A stretch of DNA of 64,000 nucleotides from Hyperoodon ampullatus (GCA_949752795.1 OX457057.1:100839513-100903512), one strand, 5' to 3'. Counted from the first letter of the stretch, positions 11,465-23,191 are shown. Notes: generated by a model not told the origin, from the sequence alone. Numbers and translations: made by a program.

Positions 11465-11625
11465 CTCCTTGCTACTCAAAGTGTGGTCTATCAGCATCAG
11501 CATTACCTAGGAGCTTGTTAGAAATGCAGAGCATGGGTCCCACCCCAGACCTAGAGAACCAGAGTCTATATTTTAACACAATCTCCAGGTTATTTGTATG
11601 CATATTAAAGCTTGAGAAACCCTAC
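11465..11625 (-). repeat. MER5-type DNA transposon remnant
   Basis: CTACTCAAAGTGTGGTCTAT, AGCATCAGCATTACCTAGGA and GTTAGAAATGCAGA, ending in TTGAGAAACC, match an inverted MER5 (hAT) element. Confidence 0.7.
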
Positions 11626-11915
11626 TCTAGCTTACTTTGCACATGGGTTTTATTTTTATTTCTGAGTGTTTGTTTCTAGAATGTTTGGCTAGCTTTTTCC
11701 AAAATACATCCCCATGAAGTTAATATAGCTTTCAGTAAATGTTCTCTGGGGAAAGAGCCCACCACTGCAGTAAATAATAATGAGAAATGCATATTTTTGA
11801 AACCAAATTACAGATAACCTGATTTGAAATACCAGCTTTTGGTTATTATTTTGTTGTTAGAGTTATTGGCTTGCTAGAAGCTGGAGGGGAATGGTTTATT
11901 TTTAAAATGATTTTT

Positions 11916-12250
11916 AAAAATAAATTTATTTATTGTATCTATTTTATTTTTTGCTGCATTGGGTCTTTGTTGCTGCTCGCAGGCTTTCTCTAGTTGCGGT
12001 GAGCGGGGGCCACTCTTCGTTGTGGTATGCCGGCTTCTCATTGCAGTGGCTTCTTTTGTTGCAGAGCACGGGCTTTAGGCATGCGGGCTTCGGTAGTTGT
12101 GGCACGTGGGCTCTAGAGCACAGGCTCAGTAGTTGTGGCACACGGGCTTAGTTGCTCCGCGGCATGTGGGATCTTCCTGGACCAGGGCTCAAACCCATGT
12201 CCCCTGCATTGGCAGGCGGATTCTTAACCACTGCGCCACCAGGGAAGCCC
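11916..12250 (-). mobile_element. CHR-1-type SINE
   Basis: Begins with a T-rich tail and TGCTGCATTGGGTCTTTGTT and ends CACCAGGGAAGCCC at 12250. Flanked by a perfect 12-nt duplication AAAATGATTTTT (11904-11915 and 12251-12262). Confidence 0.9.
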
Positions 12251-12556
12251 AAAATGATTTTTTTTAAGATAGGCATTTAATTGTTATTTAAAGATACAGT
12301 GACTGCACTGAATCAATAATTTTTACCTATGTATTGTGCAACTTTCATTACTATATAGATACTAATTCTCTTGTAGTCTGTTTCCATGTGTCTAAAGAGT
12401 TTTAAGTTTTATAGCAGTAGAAACACCAGTAATAGGTGAAAGCAGATGACACATAGCATGGTTTCAGTAATTAATTGGTAAAGTTGTTGAGTAGAAGGGT
12501 TTGAAAGACCATGGTTTCAGTTTTTGTTTTCTTTTTTTTGTTTTTGCTAAGAAAAT

Positions 12557-12756
12557 NNNNNNNNNNNNNNNNNNNNNNNNNNNNNNNNNNNNNNNNNNNN
12601 NNNNNNNNNNNNNNNNNNNNNNNNNNNNNNNNNNNNNNNNNNNNNNNNNNNNNNNNNNNNNNNNNNNNNNNNNNNNNNNNNNNNNNNNNNNNNNNNNNNN
12701 NNNNNNNNNNNNNNNNNNNNNNNNNNNNNNNNNNNNNNNNNNNNNNNNNNNNNNNN
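12557..12756. other. Assembly gap, probably hiding the last LRIG2 coding exon
   Basis: A run of exactly 200 N. It is preceded by a T-rich tract (12520-12545) of the kind found before a splice acceptor. It is followed by GGTACCTAG at 12767-12775, which would read Gly-Thr-stop, matching the remembered end of LRIG2. An in-frame TAG at 12758-12760 stands just before this, so the match may be chance or the gap edge may be imprecise. The expected missing coding sequence (about 230 nt plus acceptor) exceeds 200 nt, so the gap length is probably nominal. Confidence 0.7.
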
Positions 12757-13254
12757 ATAGAAGCAAGGTACCTAGTGATTGCGTACACACAAACACAATC
12801 TTGGTGTAATTAACCACTTTCTTTATGCCTAAAGATTTGTACAGCTAATCATTTGTCATCTGTTTACAAGTGCCAGGTAATATAATCTTTCAAGCATAAA
12901 AAGGCTTTTTTGAAAGACTAGCAGTCTTGTCATTGTCATATGCACATAGATAAAGGAAAACTTGTTTGGGGAATATCTTCCTTCAGCAAAGTACTTAGTT
13001 GATGAGGAAACCAAAGATTGCTTTTTTTTCTCTGTGTGTGTGTGTTTGTTTTTCAAAATAATATCTCTTCTACCAATGCACAGTATGTCTTAAGAAGGGA
13101 AGACTGCTTTTGGGAGTAGAAGAACGTGCAGAAATTCTTATACTGTAAAGCTTTAGAGTGGTCCTTGTTTTGTACAAGTGATTATTTAAGCCAAAAAGTT
13201 TTCTTGAATTTCTGATAGCAAAAAGTTTTTTGTAAGCAAAAGACTTAGTGCTCT

Positions 13255-13260
13255 AATAAA
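13255..13260 (+). promoter_or_regulatory. Candidate proximal poly(A) signal AATAAA
   Basis: Canonical hexamer about 480 nt after the presumed LRIG2 stop, followed by T- and C-rich sequence. It could give a short 3' UTR isoform. It also sits 40 nt upstream of the acceptor-like tract ending at 13299. Confidence 0.3.
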
Positions 13261-13299
13261 GTGTAATGGACTAAAGCTCTTCTTTCTTTCTGCTTTCAG

Positions 13300-13349
13300 A
13301 AAAAAAGAAAGGCTGTCGGATTCTATCCTCTAAATTTAGTGAGGACTAG
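13300..13349 (+). other. Possible alternative terminal exon of LRIG2
   Basis: A strong polypyrimidine tract ends in CTTTCAG at 13299. Joined to the single G left by the 10036-10326 exon, the sequence opens in frame as Glu, then KKKGCRILSSKFSED, and stops at TAG 13347-13349. This could be a genuine short alternative C-terminus or a chance site in the 3' UTR. It is the first frame-compatible terminal exon visible after the gap. Confidence 0.25.
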
Positions 13350-13689
13350 TTACATACTAGATGACTTCAACCACTTAAATGAAAATAATCTATTTCTAAG
13401 TCATTGTGCATTTCAAGGGTTTTAAACTCACATAATTTCTCAGCTCTTTGCCAGGAAGTTTAGCTGAATTTCATACTGTTTTTCAATCCTAAATTTTTCT
13501 CCCATAGGCAGCAGCACTTTTCTAGCTGTTTTATGCCATCATGCCTTTGTCTTTTTCCTTTTTAAATTGTCAGCCTCTCTTCATTTTCACTTTGAACTCC
13601 TTAAGTATCACTATTTTCTTCTCCCTTCAATTTCTGATCCATCTTCTTAATTACTAGGTTGTAGTATAATTTGTACTGGACTGACTTAG

Positions 13690-13855
13690 AATCACGAAAC
13701 CTGATTTAGTTCCTAGCTCTGCTGCTTACTAGTTGTGTAATCAAGGGCAAGTCCCTTTACATCTCAGCCTGACTTTCTCATTTATGAAATGAGGGCATTT
13801 TACTAGATGCTTTAAAGCCCTTTCCAGCTGTAACATTCTATGAATCTGTGATTCC
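13690..13855 (+). repeat. MIR fossil in the presumed 3' UTR
   Basis: TAGCTCTGCTGCTTACTAGT, TCAAGGGCAAGTCCC and TTTCTCATTTATGAAATGAG follow the MIR consensus. Confidence 0.65.
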
Positions 13856-16206
13856 CTCCTGGAATCAAGGAGGATTATCTACTCTAATAAAAAGCTGCTT
13901 TCATGAAATATTTTTTAGAGTAGAACAGGAGTGATGCTGCTTACTCTGACTTGAGCCAGATTTATTTCCTCTCTAGCAGGAGTAATGCTATAAGAAATCC
14001 TCATAAGGAGAAGAAATATTCAGCTTCTAAAACAGTGTCAGTAAACATAAAGAATCTTGAGTAGATTGAGAACCATCCATTGTCCTCCAGAACACCAGGT
14101 CTGAATGCTAGTATTACAGTACACCAGAGTATCAGAATCAGTTGAGAGGTGTGCCACAACTAATTTGTAACTAGTTTGTGACTCACTTACCTTTCTAATG
14201 TATTCAAGGTCATCTCTCTAATTATAGTACTCTTACTCACATTCTGATGGACTTTCTTTAGTGAAAAATGTGGAGTTAGAACAAGGCTGCAAGTGAACAT
14301 CAGCTGTTACATGTGAGAGGACAAAAAACAGGCTGCAGACCGGTGCTCTAGAAAACTTAAAATACATGATTGCTGCCTCTGCTTTAGCAGTGGTCTTTCT
14401 ACTGCCAGTGGTGTCAGGCTGGTCTCCCGAATAGCCAGGTTCTCTGTCAACTCGAATGGTTGAGATGTCCTCCCAGGTATTGCTAGCTTTCCTAAATAAC
14501 TAAAAAACTTGCCTAAAAAACTAGTCAGGAATTTATTTAACTGTGAATAGCCTATCCCTGGTCTTAAAAAATAGTAAATTTAATAAATTCTAATCTTAGG
14601 AGTTGGAATTCCTGAAATTTTTCAGTATTGCATATGTAGAGCATATAGCAAATGCTCTACCATAAACTGGATTAGTGGCTCATCCGTGTTTCTTCCCATC
14701 AGTGTAATGTCTACCTGCCACCAATTTAATCAAAAATGTTGCAAAAGCAAGGCAAACTAAAATGTTGAGAGAAATATTGTCCCAATTACCACTTCATATC
14801 AGTAGGGATACATAAATTCTCTTAATTTGTTTGTGCCCCTCTTAGACTGATTCTGTAAGTATACCTGGAAGAAGAAATAACATTGTGCTTATACTCCAAG
14901 TCTTCCTGCCACAGAGTCTATGCCTGACCCGTTGGCTGCCTGTCACTCAGTAGCCTCTAAAGTGCTTTCCCTAGATGTAAGTTAATCTGTAGGATAGGAA
15001 ATACCAGAAACCCAGCCCAGTGTGCCATTCCCTCTAATGTGCCATCTTAGAATGCTTTAAATGTGTACTTTCTCTGTAAGGTAACTATCATGTTTAAAAA
15101 CAGTTGCCTTCACATTGCGCATTGGCAGGTTGTAAAAGAAACATTAAGATGTTAAGCAACTTAGACTCTATTATCCATTTTCCTAAGAAAAGGGAGAGAT
15201 GATAAAAGTCTTTAGTTACTGAAAAGGTTGTCATATAAAACAAAGATTAGATTCACTCTTTTTATTCCAGCGGACAGGGGTCATATCAGTGGGGAGGAAG
15301 TTACAGGGAGATGCAGTACACGCTTGCCAATAATTCTATATAAGCTAACACTCTAATAATTAGATTTGTCTGACATTTGGAATAATCAGCCTTTCATGGA
15401 AGAAGTATATATAGAAGCTGAATAATCATCTGTTAATAGCATTGAAGAAATTTCTGCATTGAAATCAAATATGGGCAAGATGACTTTTAGCTGTCTTTCA
15501 ATTTTATCATTGGAAATCTTCAGAAGTAAGACAGGCTTAAAACTTTGTCTTTCAGAACTCTTTATATACGGTAAGTGTGGAACACTTAAAAAGATTTTTT
15601 TTTTTAACTAAAAGATTATGTTCTTTGATTGACAAAAGGAGCCTGTTTTCTGTTAATGGCTGAAAACATGAAACTCTGGACTTATTCTTCTGAGAAAATC
15701 TATAAGGTTCCTAACCCAAATGGTATGACCATAATAAAAACTTTTAAAGCCTGTAATGTATTATAACCTTCCCTTTTACTCTTTAATTTTTATTCCTGTT
15801 TCTTTGAATCAGTGGGACTCCATTTGGAATGGGGTTGGAATTGTGATGTTCAAGTTTATACCCAGTATTTTACCTGAGTGTGTTATGGCATCTTCTTATT
15901 ATTTTAATATCCACAGAAATGCCAAGAGGGTAATGGAGTATCCGAGGTAAACTGGCTGTCATTTTATGCTACAGCCTCCATTTCTTACTTTGCTTCTTGA
16001 TGCAGATTACTGAAGTAATTGTGAAACAGTTGGACCTTAGAAAGTTGAGCTAAGATTTTTAGGCAACCTGTAAGTAATGTTTCATTTTTCTCTTACGTGG
16101 TCTCTTTCCCAGTTCACTGTGGCAGATGTTTTTCCCTCTTTCTTCTTCTAATTTAAAACTTTTTTGTTTGTAGTACAATCTAAGCCAACATCAGTTAGCC
16201 TTAATT

Positions 16207-16262
16207 TTCTTCCTTCCTTCCCCCCTTCCCCCCTTCCTCCCCCCCTTCCTCCCTTCCTCCTC
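16207..16262 (+). repeat. CCTTCC-type pyrimidine tract
   Basis: About 56 nt of C and T only, strongly strand-asymmetric, within the presumed LRIG2 3' UTR. Confidence 0.9.
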
Positions 16263-16880
16263 ATTTGTTGACAAAAATAACATGTTCTGAATTGAGATAT
16301 GTTACAAGCTTCTCTTAACAAAACAACACCTGAAAGCCCACAAATCATCTGGAGGTTTTGTGGGTAGTAAGGGGTAGGGGTGTGTGTGTGTGCGTGCATG
16401 CATGGGTGAGGAGGAATATTTGGACCTGCTCCTTCAAGGTTGTGTGTTGAGTGTTTCTTAGCAATCCTAATAATCTCCACCAATAGGTGGGGTGAAAGTG
16501 AATAAAAAGCTTGATTTGAGCCTGTTTTCAAATGTAAGGAGTAGACTGATCTTTTGTCAACTCTGTCTTTAAAGAGAAATTGATCATCAGGGGGTCAAGT
16601 GCTCTTGGAATATCTTTTGGCTACTTAAAGTGGCCTCTTGATCCACTGAGAGACTACTTCTACCCTCTACTTCCCCCTGTTCTCCCTTTTTACCCCTATC
16701 AGAGGATGTCAGTCTGAGCAGCCCTGATACTAGATGTACCTAAAGAGAGTTATATAAGCCAAGTTGTTGTGTTCAGTGTGGCTATTTCCTAGTGTCTTAT
16801 TTATATTTTCTCACACATGAGAATGTATATTTTATAAAGCATGTGTTTGTCTACTTGTTTGTCTACTGTAATGTGTCTTC

Positions 16881-16886
16881 AATAAA
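16881..16886 (+). promoter_or_regulatory. Candidate distal poly(A) signal AATAAA of LRIG2
   Basis: Canonical AATAAA after TGTGTCTTC, followed within 15-30 nt by an A-rich likely cleavage site and a T-rich element (GATTTTCTGGTCTTCTCTTG). It lies at the end of the repeat-poor block and about 130 nt before the first intergenic SINE. Confidence 0.5.
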
Positions 16887-17014
16887 GCTAAAATACATTA
16901 TGATTTTCTGGTCTTCTCTTGCCTAAAGGACAGGAATGAAATGGTTCATTTTTAAGTTTGTGATCCTTTTGAGAGGGTCTCCAAATAGCTGTGCAAGTTA
17001 AAATGGGAAAGAGT

Positions 17015-17228
17015 GGGCTTGCCTGGTGGTGCAGTGTTTGGGAGTCCACCTGCCAATGCAGGGGACGCGGGTTCATGCCCCGGTCCGGGAAGATCCCACA
17101 TGCCGTGGAGCGGCTGGGCCCGTGAGCCATGGCTGCTGAGCCTGTGCATCTGGAGCCTGTGCTCCGCAATGGGAGAGGCCACAACAGTGAGAGGCCCGCG
17201 TACCGCAAAAAAAAAAAAAAAAAAAAAA
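17015..17228 (+). mobile_element. CHR-2 SINE
   Basis: GGGCTTGCCTGGTGGTGCAG, a B-box-like GGGTTCATGCC, and the CHR-2 3' end GAGAGGCCCGCGTACCGC with poly(A). Short flanking repeat AAAGAGT. First intergenic repeat after the LRIG2 3' UTR. Confidence 0.92.
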
Positions 17229-19000
17229 GAGTGAGAGTTGCCCTTCTCTAGTTCCTGCCGTGTTTAAGAGTCACACAGCCTCGAGCCTGCCACTGGTGCA
17301 CCCTGCACTGTGAACTGCTCCAGGAAGGCACTGTGCACTCTCTTCTTTCTCCTTCGTGCTACCCACCAGGGTGCTGTACACTTGGCAGGATGAAAACAAA
17401 CACACCTAACGGTTTGTTAGAAAACAGTGCTTTCTGCACCGAGAAGAATTTGAAGGCAGTGTTTCTAATCTGGTAAATCTTTAACAAGATACTTGAAGAA
17501 TGTCAGTATTCTGGTCAGCTTCCTCACTGTACCATGTTAGGGGCTATTTCCTTTGAGTCTGTCAGCTCTTTGAAAGCTGAGCTGACAATACTGATCCCAT
17601 CGTCACCTGTGCTGCACTTTATTCTTTATGAGGCACATCCCACAGACATTATTTTATTTTTGACTCTCACAGCACTCATAAGATGTAGATTGGGCAGAGG
17701 ATTTTAATCTCCACTTTTTGTAGTTAACAAAAGTGGCTCAGATTATCACCTACACAATGTCAAAAAGCTCTTAAAGCCCGAATTTGAATGCAGAATTTCT
17801 GACTCATATTCAGGATTTTCCCCACTGTGATACCTTCCAGTTCTGAACAGAGTATTATGTCTCCAGTCTTTATAAACATAGGAATAAAAGCCTCTGGACA
17901 TTGATCACTTTCATTATGGTGAAAGTCTGGACTGGAATGTATACTGGAAGTTGATTTTTACTTTATTCCTGACTATCGTTTTCTTACTAGGTGGAGTGAA
18001 GAAAAATGCCATGGTTTTTCATATTTTTTGTTTTGAAGTGAGATGTACTAGGGCCCAAGTAGTAGGGTCCTGCTGAGTTGTGAAAGATATTTATTCACAC
18101 TCAGGTATTTAGAAGCTTGTAACCTAGTGCTGAAGTTGTCTGTGCTGCAGGGCCAGTTACCATGGACCAGTACTTTTGTAAAATATAATAAGAATGAATT
18201 TCTAGAAAAATAAAGGACACGAAATAAAAGTGTAAAGTTTTTATTATAGATTTAACATATAAAAGTATTCTGTCAAACTGCTGTTAAAGTTTCTAAGTGC
18301 TTATTCTGTGCTTTGTCATGAACTGTAGCAAAGAGTTGGCAGATAGGCAAGATCTGCAGACCATTTTTGGAGTAGCACTGCTGCAACCATGTAGTAACAC
18401 GGTTATGTGTCATGATGGGGGTTGGTCTTGCTCATTTCTGGAGGTTCCCTTTAAACTTGCTGGTTTGCAGTGGTTGAAACGGAGAACTAGGCTTCTGTCT
18501 AGAGTCTTCCCTGACTAGAAGTAACAATTACAACACCTTTCAGCTCAGCTACCTCCCCCTGCTCTAAAGCTCCTCACTTGTGTGGTAGAGTCCTTTGTAG
18601 ATGCTGCTTGTGTTCCAGTCCTGTTGTCTTTCTTGCCAGTGCTTTCAGGATGGGCTGCCTGTGACTTTTGTTGTAGGGGAAATTCTGTCATGAGATAGGC
18701 TAAGGAAAGCAGAAGTACAGGGGTGGTCATACTGGGAAGGAGATGGTCTGATGCTCTGGGGGTCTGATGTGGACTTGTGTAATCAAGGCTCTGTTGGGGA
18801 TGTTCCATCTGCCACCTCTGCTGCTTTGTTCAGCCAATCAAGAAATCTTGAAACCTCTAGGACCAAGTTTGGTCACTTTGTTTATTTAGTTCACAGGCCA
18901 TCATCAAGGCCAGTTGCCAGAGCTCTTTGACAAAAAGAGACAAGTAGGAAGCATTAATCACAATTATTGCTAGGAACAAATAATGCAAAATTAGCAAATA
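17229..19000. other. Intergenic sequence, mostly unique
   Basis: A minus-strand MIR-like fossil is suggested at about 17610-17815 (TTTTAATCTCCACTTTTTGT). The rest shows no repeat and no convincing coding exon. Confidence 0.5.
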
Positions 19001-19019
19001 TATTCTGCCTACCCCTTCC

Positions 19020-19205
19020 AGGTATTGTTAAGCACTTTACATACTCAGCACTTTATCTTCACAATAGTGGTTTGAGGGAGGTAGTCTTATTCCCATTTTA
19101 CAGATGTTGAAACAAGCAACTTGGCCAAAATCACATAATTAGCAGGCAACAGAACCAGGAGTTGAAATTATGCTTTATGATTCCAAAGCACAGGTTCTTT
19201 CCCCA
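19020..19205 (-). repeat. MIR fossil
   Basis: GTCTTATTCCCATTTTACAG and TGGCCAAAATCACATAATTA match MIR read backwards. Confidence 0.75.
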
Positions 19206-19263
19206 TGTCAAAGAAAGGAAAAAATGTGAGCTTTCATCAAGACCCTACTTTGTCATTTAGTCT

Positions 19264-19663
19264 TTGTTATGGGCTGAACTCCGTGCCCTTCAAATTCCAG
19301 GCCCCTCAAATCGAAGCCCTGATCTCTGGTACCTCAGAATGCGACTGTATAAGATCATTAAAGGTAATTAAATTAAAATGAGGTCTTTAGGGTAGGCCCT
19401 AATCTAATATGACCAGTGTCATCATAAGAAGAAGGAAATTTGGGCAGCAAACCTGCATGTGCACAGAAGAAAGACCATGTGCGAGAAGGACACAGCAAGA
19501 AAGCAGCCATCTGCAGGCAAATGAGAGGCCTCAGAAGAAATCAGAGCTGCTGACACATTGACTTTGGACTTCCAGACTTCAGAACTGTGAAAAAATAAGT
19601 TTCTGTCATTTAGGCCATGCAGTCTGTGGTATTTTGTTACAGTAGCCTGAGCAAACTAAATAC
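19264..19663 (+). mobile_element. Solitary LTR, MaLR (MLT1/MST-like)
   Basis: Starts TTGTTATGGGCTGAACTCCG, continues with ATGACCAGTGTCATCATAAG and AGACCATGTGCGAGAAGGAC. It ends with the usual GGACTTCCAGACTTCAGAAC and AATAAGTTTCTGTCATTTAG polyadenylation region. No internal retroviral sequence is attached. The subfamily is uncertain. Confidence 0.65.
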
Positions 19664-20216
19664 AGCCTTACAATAACCCAGACAGGTTGGCAGAATTTTC
19701 TTATAACTCAGGCTAAATGAGTTGCTTACAGTCACATGATCTGAAGCCCATGGTCTTCTGCTGAGCTGCTGCTGCTTCTCTCACCCCAGTCAATGATTTG
19801 TATACTGAAATGCACTGTAGAGAAACTGGAAATGAAACTGACGAACACGCTGGCATGCTGGCAGTTCTGAAGCACCACACATCCCCAGCCACACAAGTGT
19901 TCAAACAAAAGGGACTGCAGCACTGCACGATGCTTTGCCAGAACACAAAAAACTGACACGTGTTTACAGCATAAATGATTGTAAGTTGAGTGCATCTGGG
20001 AACAAAGAAGCAAAGGATTTGGAGCATTCAAGAGTAAGTGCTTTTAAGCTTCTATTTTATTCTTCTCTCCCAAGGAGAAACTGGCTTTTTAAATCAACAA
20101 GTACAACCCCATATGTGGAATGAGTGGCTGCTCTTGAGTCATATGCCAGATCAAATAGTTTAATTGTGTGTCCCCTTAAATGTTCCATCAAAGCCTATGT
20201 GAATTCCTCTCTCTCA
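19664..20216. other. Intergenic sequence before L1-B
   Basis: No repeat or exon recognised. Short open frames overlap in several phases and lack coding character. Confidence 0.5.
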
Positions 20217-20316
20217 AAAACAATAGGCATCCACCAGAGGGCTGACAGCAGAAGCAAGAAGAACTACAATCCTGCAGCCGTGGAACAAAAACCACATTCA
20301 CAGAAAGATAGACAAG

Positions 20317-21218
20317 ATGAAAAGGCAGAGGACTCTGTACCAGATCAAGGAACAAGATAAAACCCCAGAAAAACAACTAAATGAAGTGGAGATAGGCAAC
20401 CTTCCAGAAAAAGAATTCAGAATAATGATAGTAAACATGATCCAGGACCTCGGAAAAAGAATGGAGGCAAAGATCGAGAAGATGCAAGAAATGTTTAACA
20501 AAGACCTAGAAGAATTAAAGAACAAACAGAGATGAACAATACAATAACTGAAATGAAAAATACACTAGAAGGAAACAATAGCAGAATAACTGAGGCAGAA
20601 GAATGGATAAGTGACCTGGAAGACAGAATGGAGGAATTCACTGCTGTGGAACAGAATAAAGGAAAAAGAATGAAAAGAAATGAAGACACACTAAGAGAAC
20701 TCCGGGACAACGTTAAACGCAGCCACATTCGCATTATAGGGGTCTCAGAAGGAGAAGAGAGAGAGAAAGGACCCGAGAAAATATTTGAGGAGATTATAGT
20801 TGAAAACTTCCCTAACATGGGAAAGGAACTAGCCACCCAAGTCCAGGAAGCACAGAGAGTCCCATAAAGGATAAACCCAAGGAGAAACACGCCGAGACAC
20901 ATAATAATCAAACTGACAAAAATTAAAGACAAAGAAAAATTATTGAAAGCAGCAAAGGAAAAATGACATATTACACACAAGGGAACCCCCATAAGGTTAA
21001 CAGCTGATTTCTCAGCAGAAACTCTACAAGTCAGAAGGCAGTGGCATGATATACTTAAAGTGATGAAAGGGAAGAACCTACAACCAAGATTACTCTACCC
21101 AGCAAGGATCTCATTCAGATTTGATGGAGAAACCAAGAGCTTAACAGACAAGCAAAAGCTAAGAAAATTCAGCACCACCGAAGCAGCTCTACAACAAATG
21201 CTAAAGGAACTTCTCTAA
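20317..21218 (+). pseudogene. L1-B ORF1, broken like L1-A ORF1
   Basis: Start MKRQRTLYQIKEQD. The length is 902 nt, again 4 nt shorter than in L1-C. The same AAAC loss near 20526 shifts the frame, the same TAA (20865-20867) ends the second segment, and TGA follows at 20964-20966. The coiled-coil region and HIRIIGVSEGE are recognisable. Confidence 0.88.
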
Positions 21219-22644
21219 CTACGAAACACAAGAAAAGGACCTAAAAAACCAAACCCAAAACAATTAAGAAAATGGTCATAGGAACATACATATCGATAAT
21301 TACCTTAAACGTGAATGGATTAAATGCTCCAACCAAAAGACACAGGCTTGCTGAATGGATACAAAAACAAGACCCATATATATGCTGTCTACGAGAGACC
21401 CACTTCAGACCTAGGGACACATACAGACTGAAAGTGAGGGGATGGAAAAAGATACCCCATGCAAATGGAAGTCGAAAGCTGGAGTAGCAATACTCATATC
21501 ATATAAAATAGACTTTAAAATAAAGAATGTTACAAAAGACAAGGAAGGACACTACATAATTTTCAAGGCATCAATCCAAGAAGAAGATATAACAATTATA
21601 AATATACATGCACCCAACATAGGAGCACCTCAATACATAAGGCAACTACTAACAGTAATAAAAGAGGAAATCAACAGTAACACAATAATAGTGGTGGACT
21701 TTAACACCTCACTTACACCAATGGACAGATCATCCAAACAGGAAATTAAGGAAACAGAAGCTTTAAATGACACAATAGACCAGATAGATTTAATTGATAC
21801 TCAGAGGACATTCCATCCAAAAAGAGCAGATTACACATTCTTCTCAAGTGGGCACAGAACATTCTCTAGGATCACATCTTGGGTCACAAATCAAGGCTCA
21901 GTAAATTTAAGAAAATTGAAATCATATCAAGCATCTTTTCTGACCACAACGCTATGAGATTAGAAATCAATTACAGGGAAAAAAACGTAAAAAACACAAA
22001 CACATGGCGGCTAAACAATACGTTACTAAATAACCAAGAGGTCACTGAAGAAATCAAAGAGGAAATCGAAAAATACCTAGGGACAAATGACAATGAAAAC
22101 ACGACGGTCCAAAACCTAAGGGATGCAGCAAAAGCAGTTCTAAGCGGGAAGTTTATAGCAATACAAGCTTACCTCAAGAAACAAGCAAAATCTCAAACAA
22201 TCTAATGTTACACCTCAGGGAACTAGAGAAAGAAGAACAAGCAAAACCCAAAGTTAGCAGAAGAAAGAAGTCATAAAGATCAGAGCAGAAATAAATGAAA
22301 TAGAGACAAAACAATAGCAAAGATTAAAAAAAACTAAAAGCTGGTTCTTTGAGAAGATAAACAAAATTGATAAACCATTAGCCAGACTCATCAAGAAAAA
22401 GAGGAAGAGGATTCAAATCAATAAAATTGGAAATGAAAAAAGTTACAACAGACACTGCAGAAATACAAACATCCTAAGAGAGTACTACAAGCAACTCTAT
22501 GCCTATAAAATGGACAACCTAGAAGAAATGGATAAATCCTTAGAAAAGTGTAACCTTCCAAGACTGAACCAGGAAGAAATAGAAAATATGAACAGACCAA
22601 TCACAAGTAATGAAATCGAAACGGTGATTAAAAATCTTGCAACA

Positions 22645-22870
22645 GGGGCTTCCCGGGTGGCGCAGTGGTTGAGAGTCCGCCTGCCGATGCAGGGGACACG
22701 GGTTCGTGCCCCGGTCTGGGAAGATCCCACGTGCCGCGGAGCGGCTGTGCCGGTGAGTCATGGCCACTGAGCCTGCGTGTCCGGAGCCTGTGCTCCGCAA
22801 TGGGAGAGGCCACAACAGTGAGAGGCCTGCGTACCGTAAAAAAAAAAAAAAAATTTTTTTTTAAATTAAA
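22645..22870 (+). mobile_element. CHR-2 SINE in L1-B
   Basis: Perfect 15-nt target duplication AAAAATCTTGCAACA (22630-22644 and 22871-22885) cut out of L1 ORF2. A box TGGCGCAGTGG and B box GGTTCGTGCCCC are both well kept. The tail is A-rich with a T run. Confidence 0.95.
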
Positions 22871-22987
22871 AAAAATCTTGCAACAAACAAAAGTCCAGGA
22901 CCAGATGGCTTCACAGGTGAATTCGATCAAATATTTAGAGAAGAGCTAACACCCATCCTTCTCAAGTTCTTCCAAAAAATTGCAGAG

Positions 22988-23191
22988 GGGCTTCCCTGGT
23001 GGCGCAGTGGTTGAGAGTCCGCCTGCCGATGCAGGGGACACGGGTTCGTGCCCTGGTCTGGGAAGATCCCATGTGCTGCGGAGCGGCTAGGCCCGTGAGC
23101 CATGGCTGCTGAGCCTGTGCGTCCGGAGCCTGTGCTCAGCAACGGGAGAGGCCACAACAGTGAGAGGCCCGCGTACTGCCAAAAAAAAAAA
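22988..23191 (+). mobile_element. Second CHR-2 SINE in L1-B
   Basis: Flanked by AAAAATTGCAGAG on both sides (ends 22987; repeats from about 23192). It inserted about 100 nt of L1 sequence away from the previous SINE, in the same orientation. Confidence 0.95.

Larger units (their letters stand above)
10327..12540 (+). other. LRIG2 intron before the gap
   Basis: Begins with the donor GTAAAG and runs to the gap, where the acceptor is probably hidden. It contains a MER5-like remnant (11465-11625) and a CHR-1 SINE (11916-12250). Nothing is recognised in 10400-11460 or 11630-11900. Confidence 0.55.
12776..16905 (+). other. LRIG2: Probable LRIG2 3' untranslated region
   Basis: About 4.1 kb downstream of the presumed stop. 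It contains no L1 or CHR SINE although the flanks are full of them, which fits a selected 3' UTR. It includes one MIR-like fossil (about 13690-13855), a pyrimidine tract (16207-16262) and a short TG-rich run (16380-16400). Candidate poly(A) signals occur at 13255, 13886, 15733 and 16881. The last is the best boundary, because SINE-rich intergenic sequence begins soon after. The extent is inferred; no transcript evidence is available. Confidence 0.5.

Noticed and set aside
12464..12817. Frames of about 100 codons on both strands across the N run
   Set aside because: They consist mainly of unknown residues; no coding content can be judged.
16372..16410. TG-rich run as a regulatory element
   Set aside because: Short simple sequence without further support.
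19264..19663. Full endogenous retrovirus
   Set aside because: Only solitary LTR sequence of MaLR type is present; no gag, pol or env-like frame adjoins it.
22645..22720. tRNA genes
   Set aside because: A and B boxes are present but only as tRNA-derived SINE heads; no cloverleaf with a proper acceptor stem and anticodon arm.
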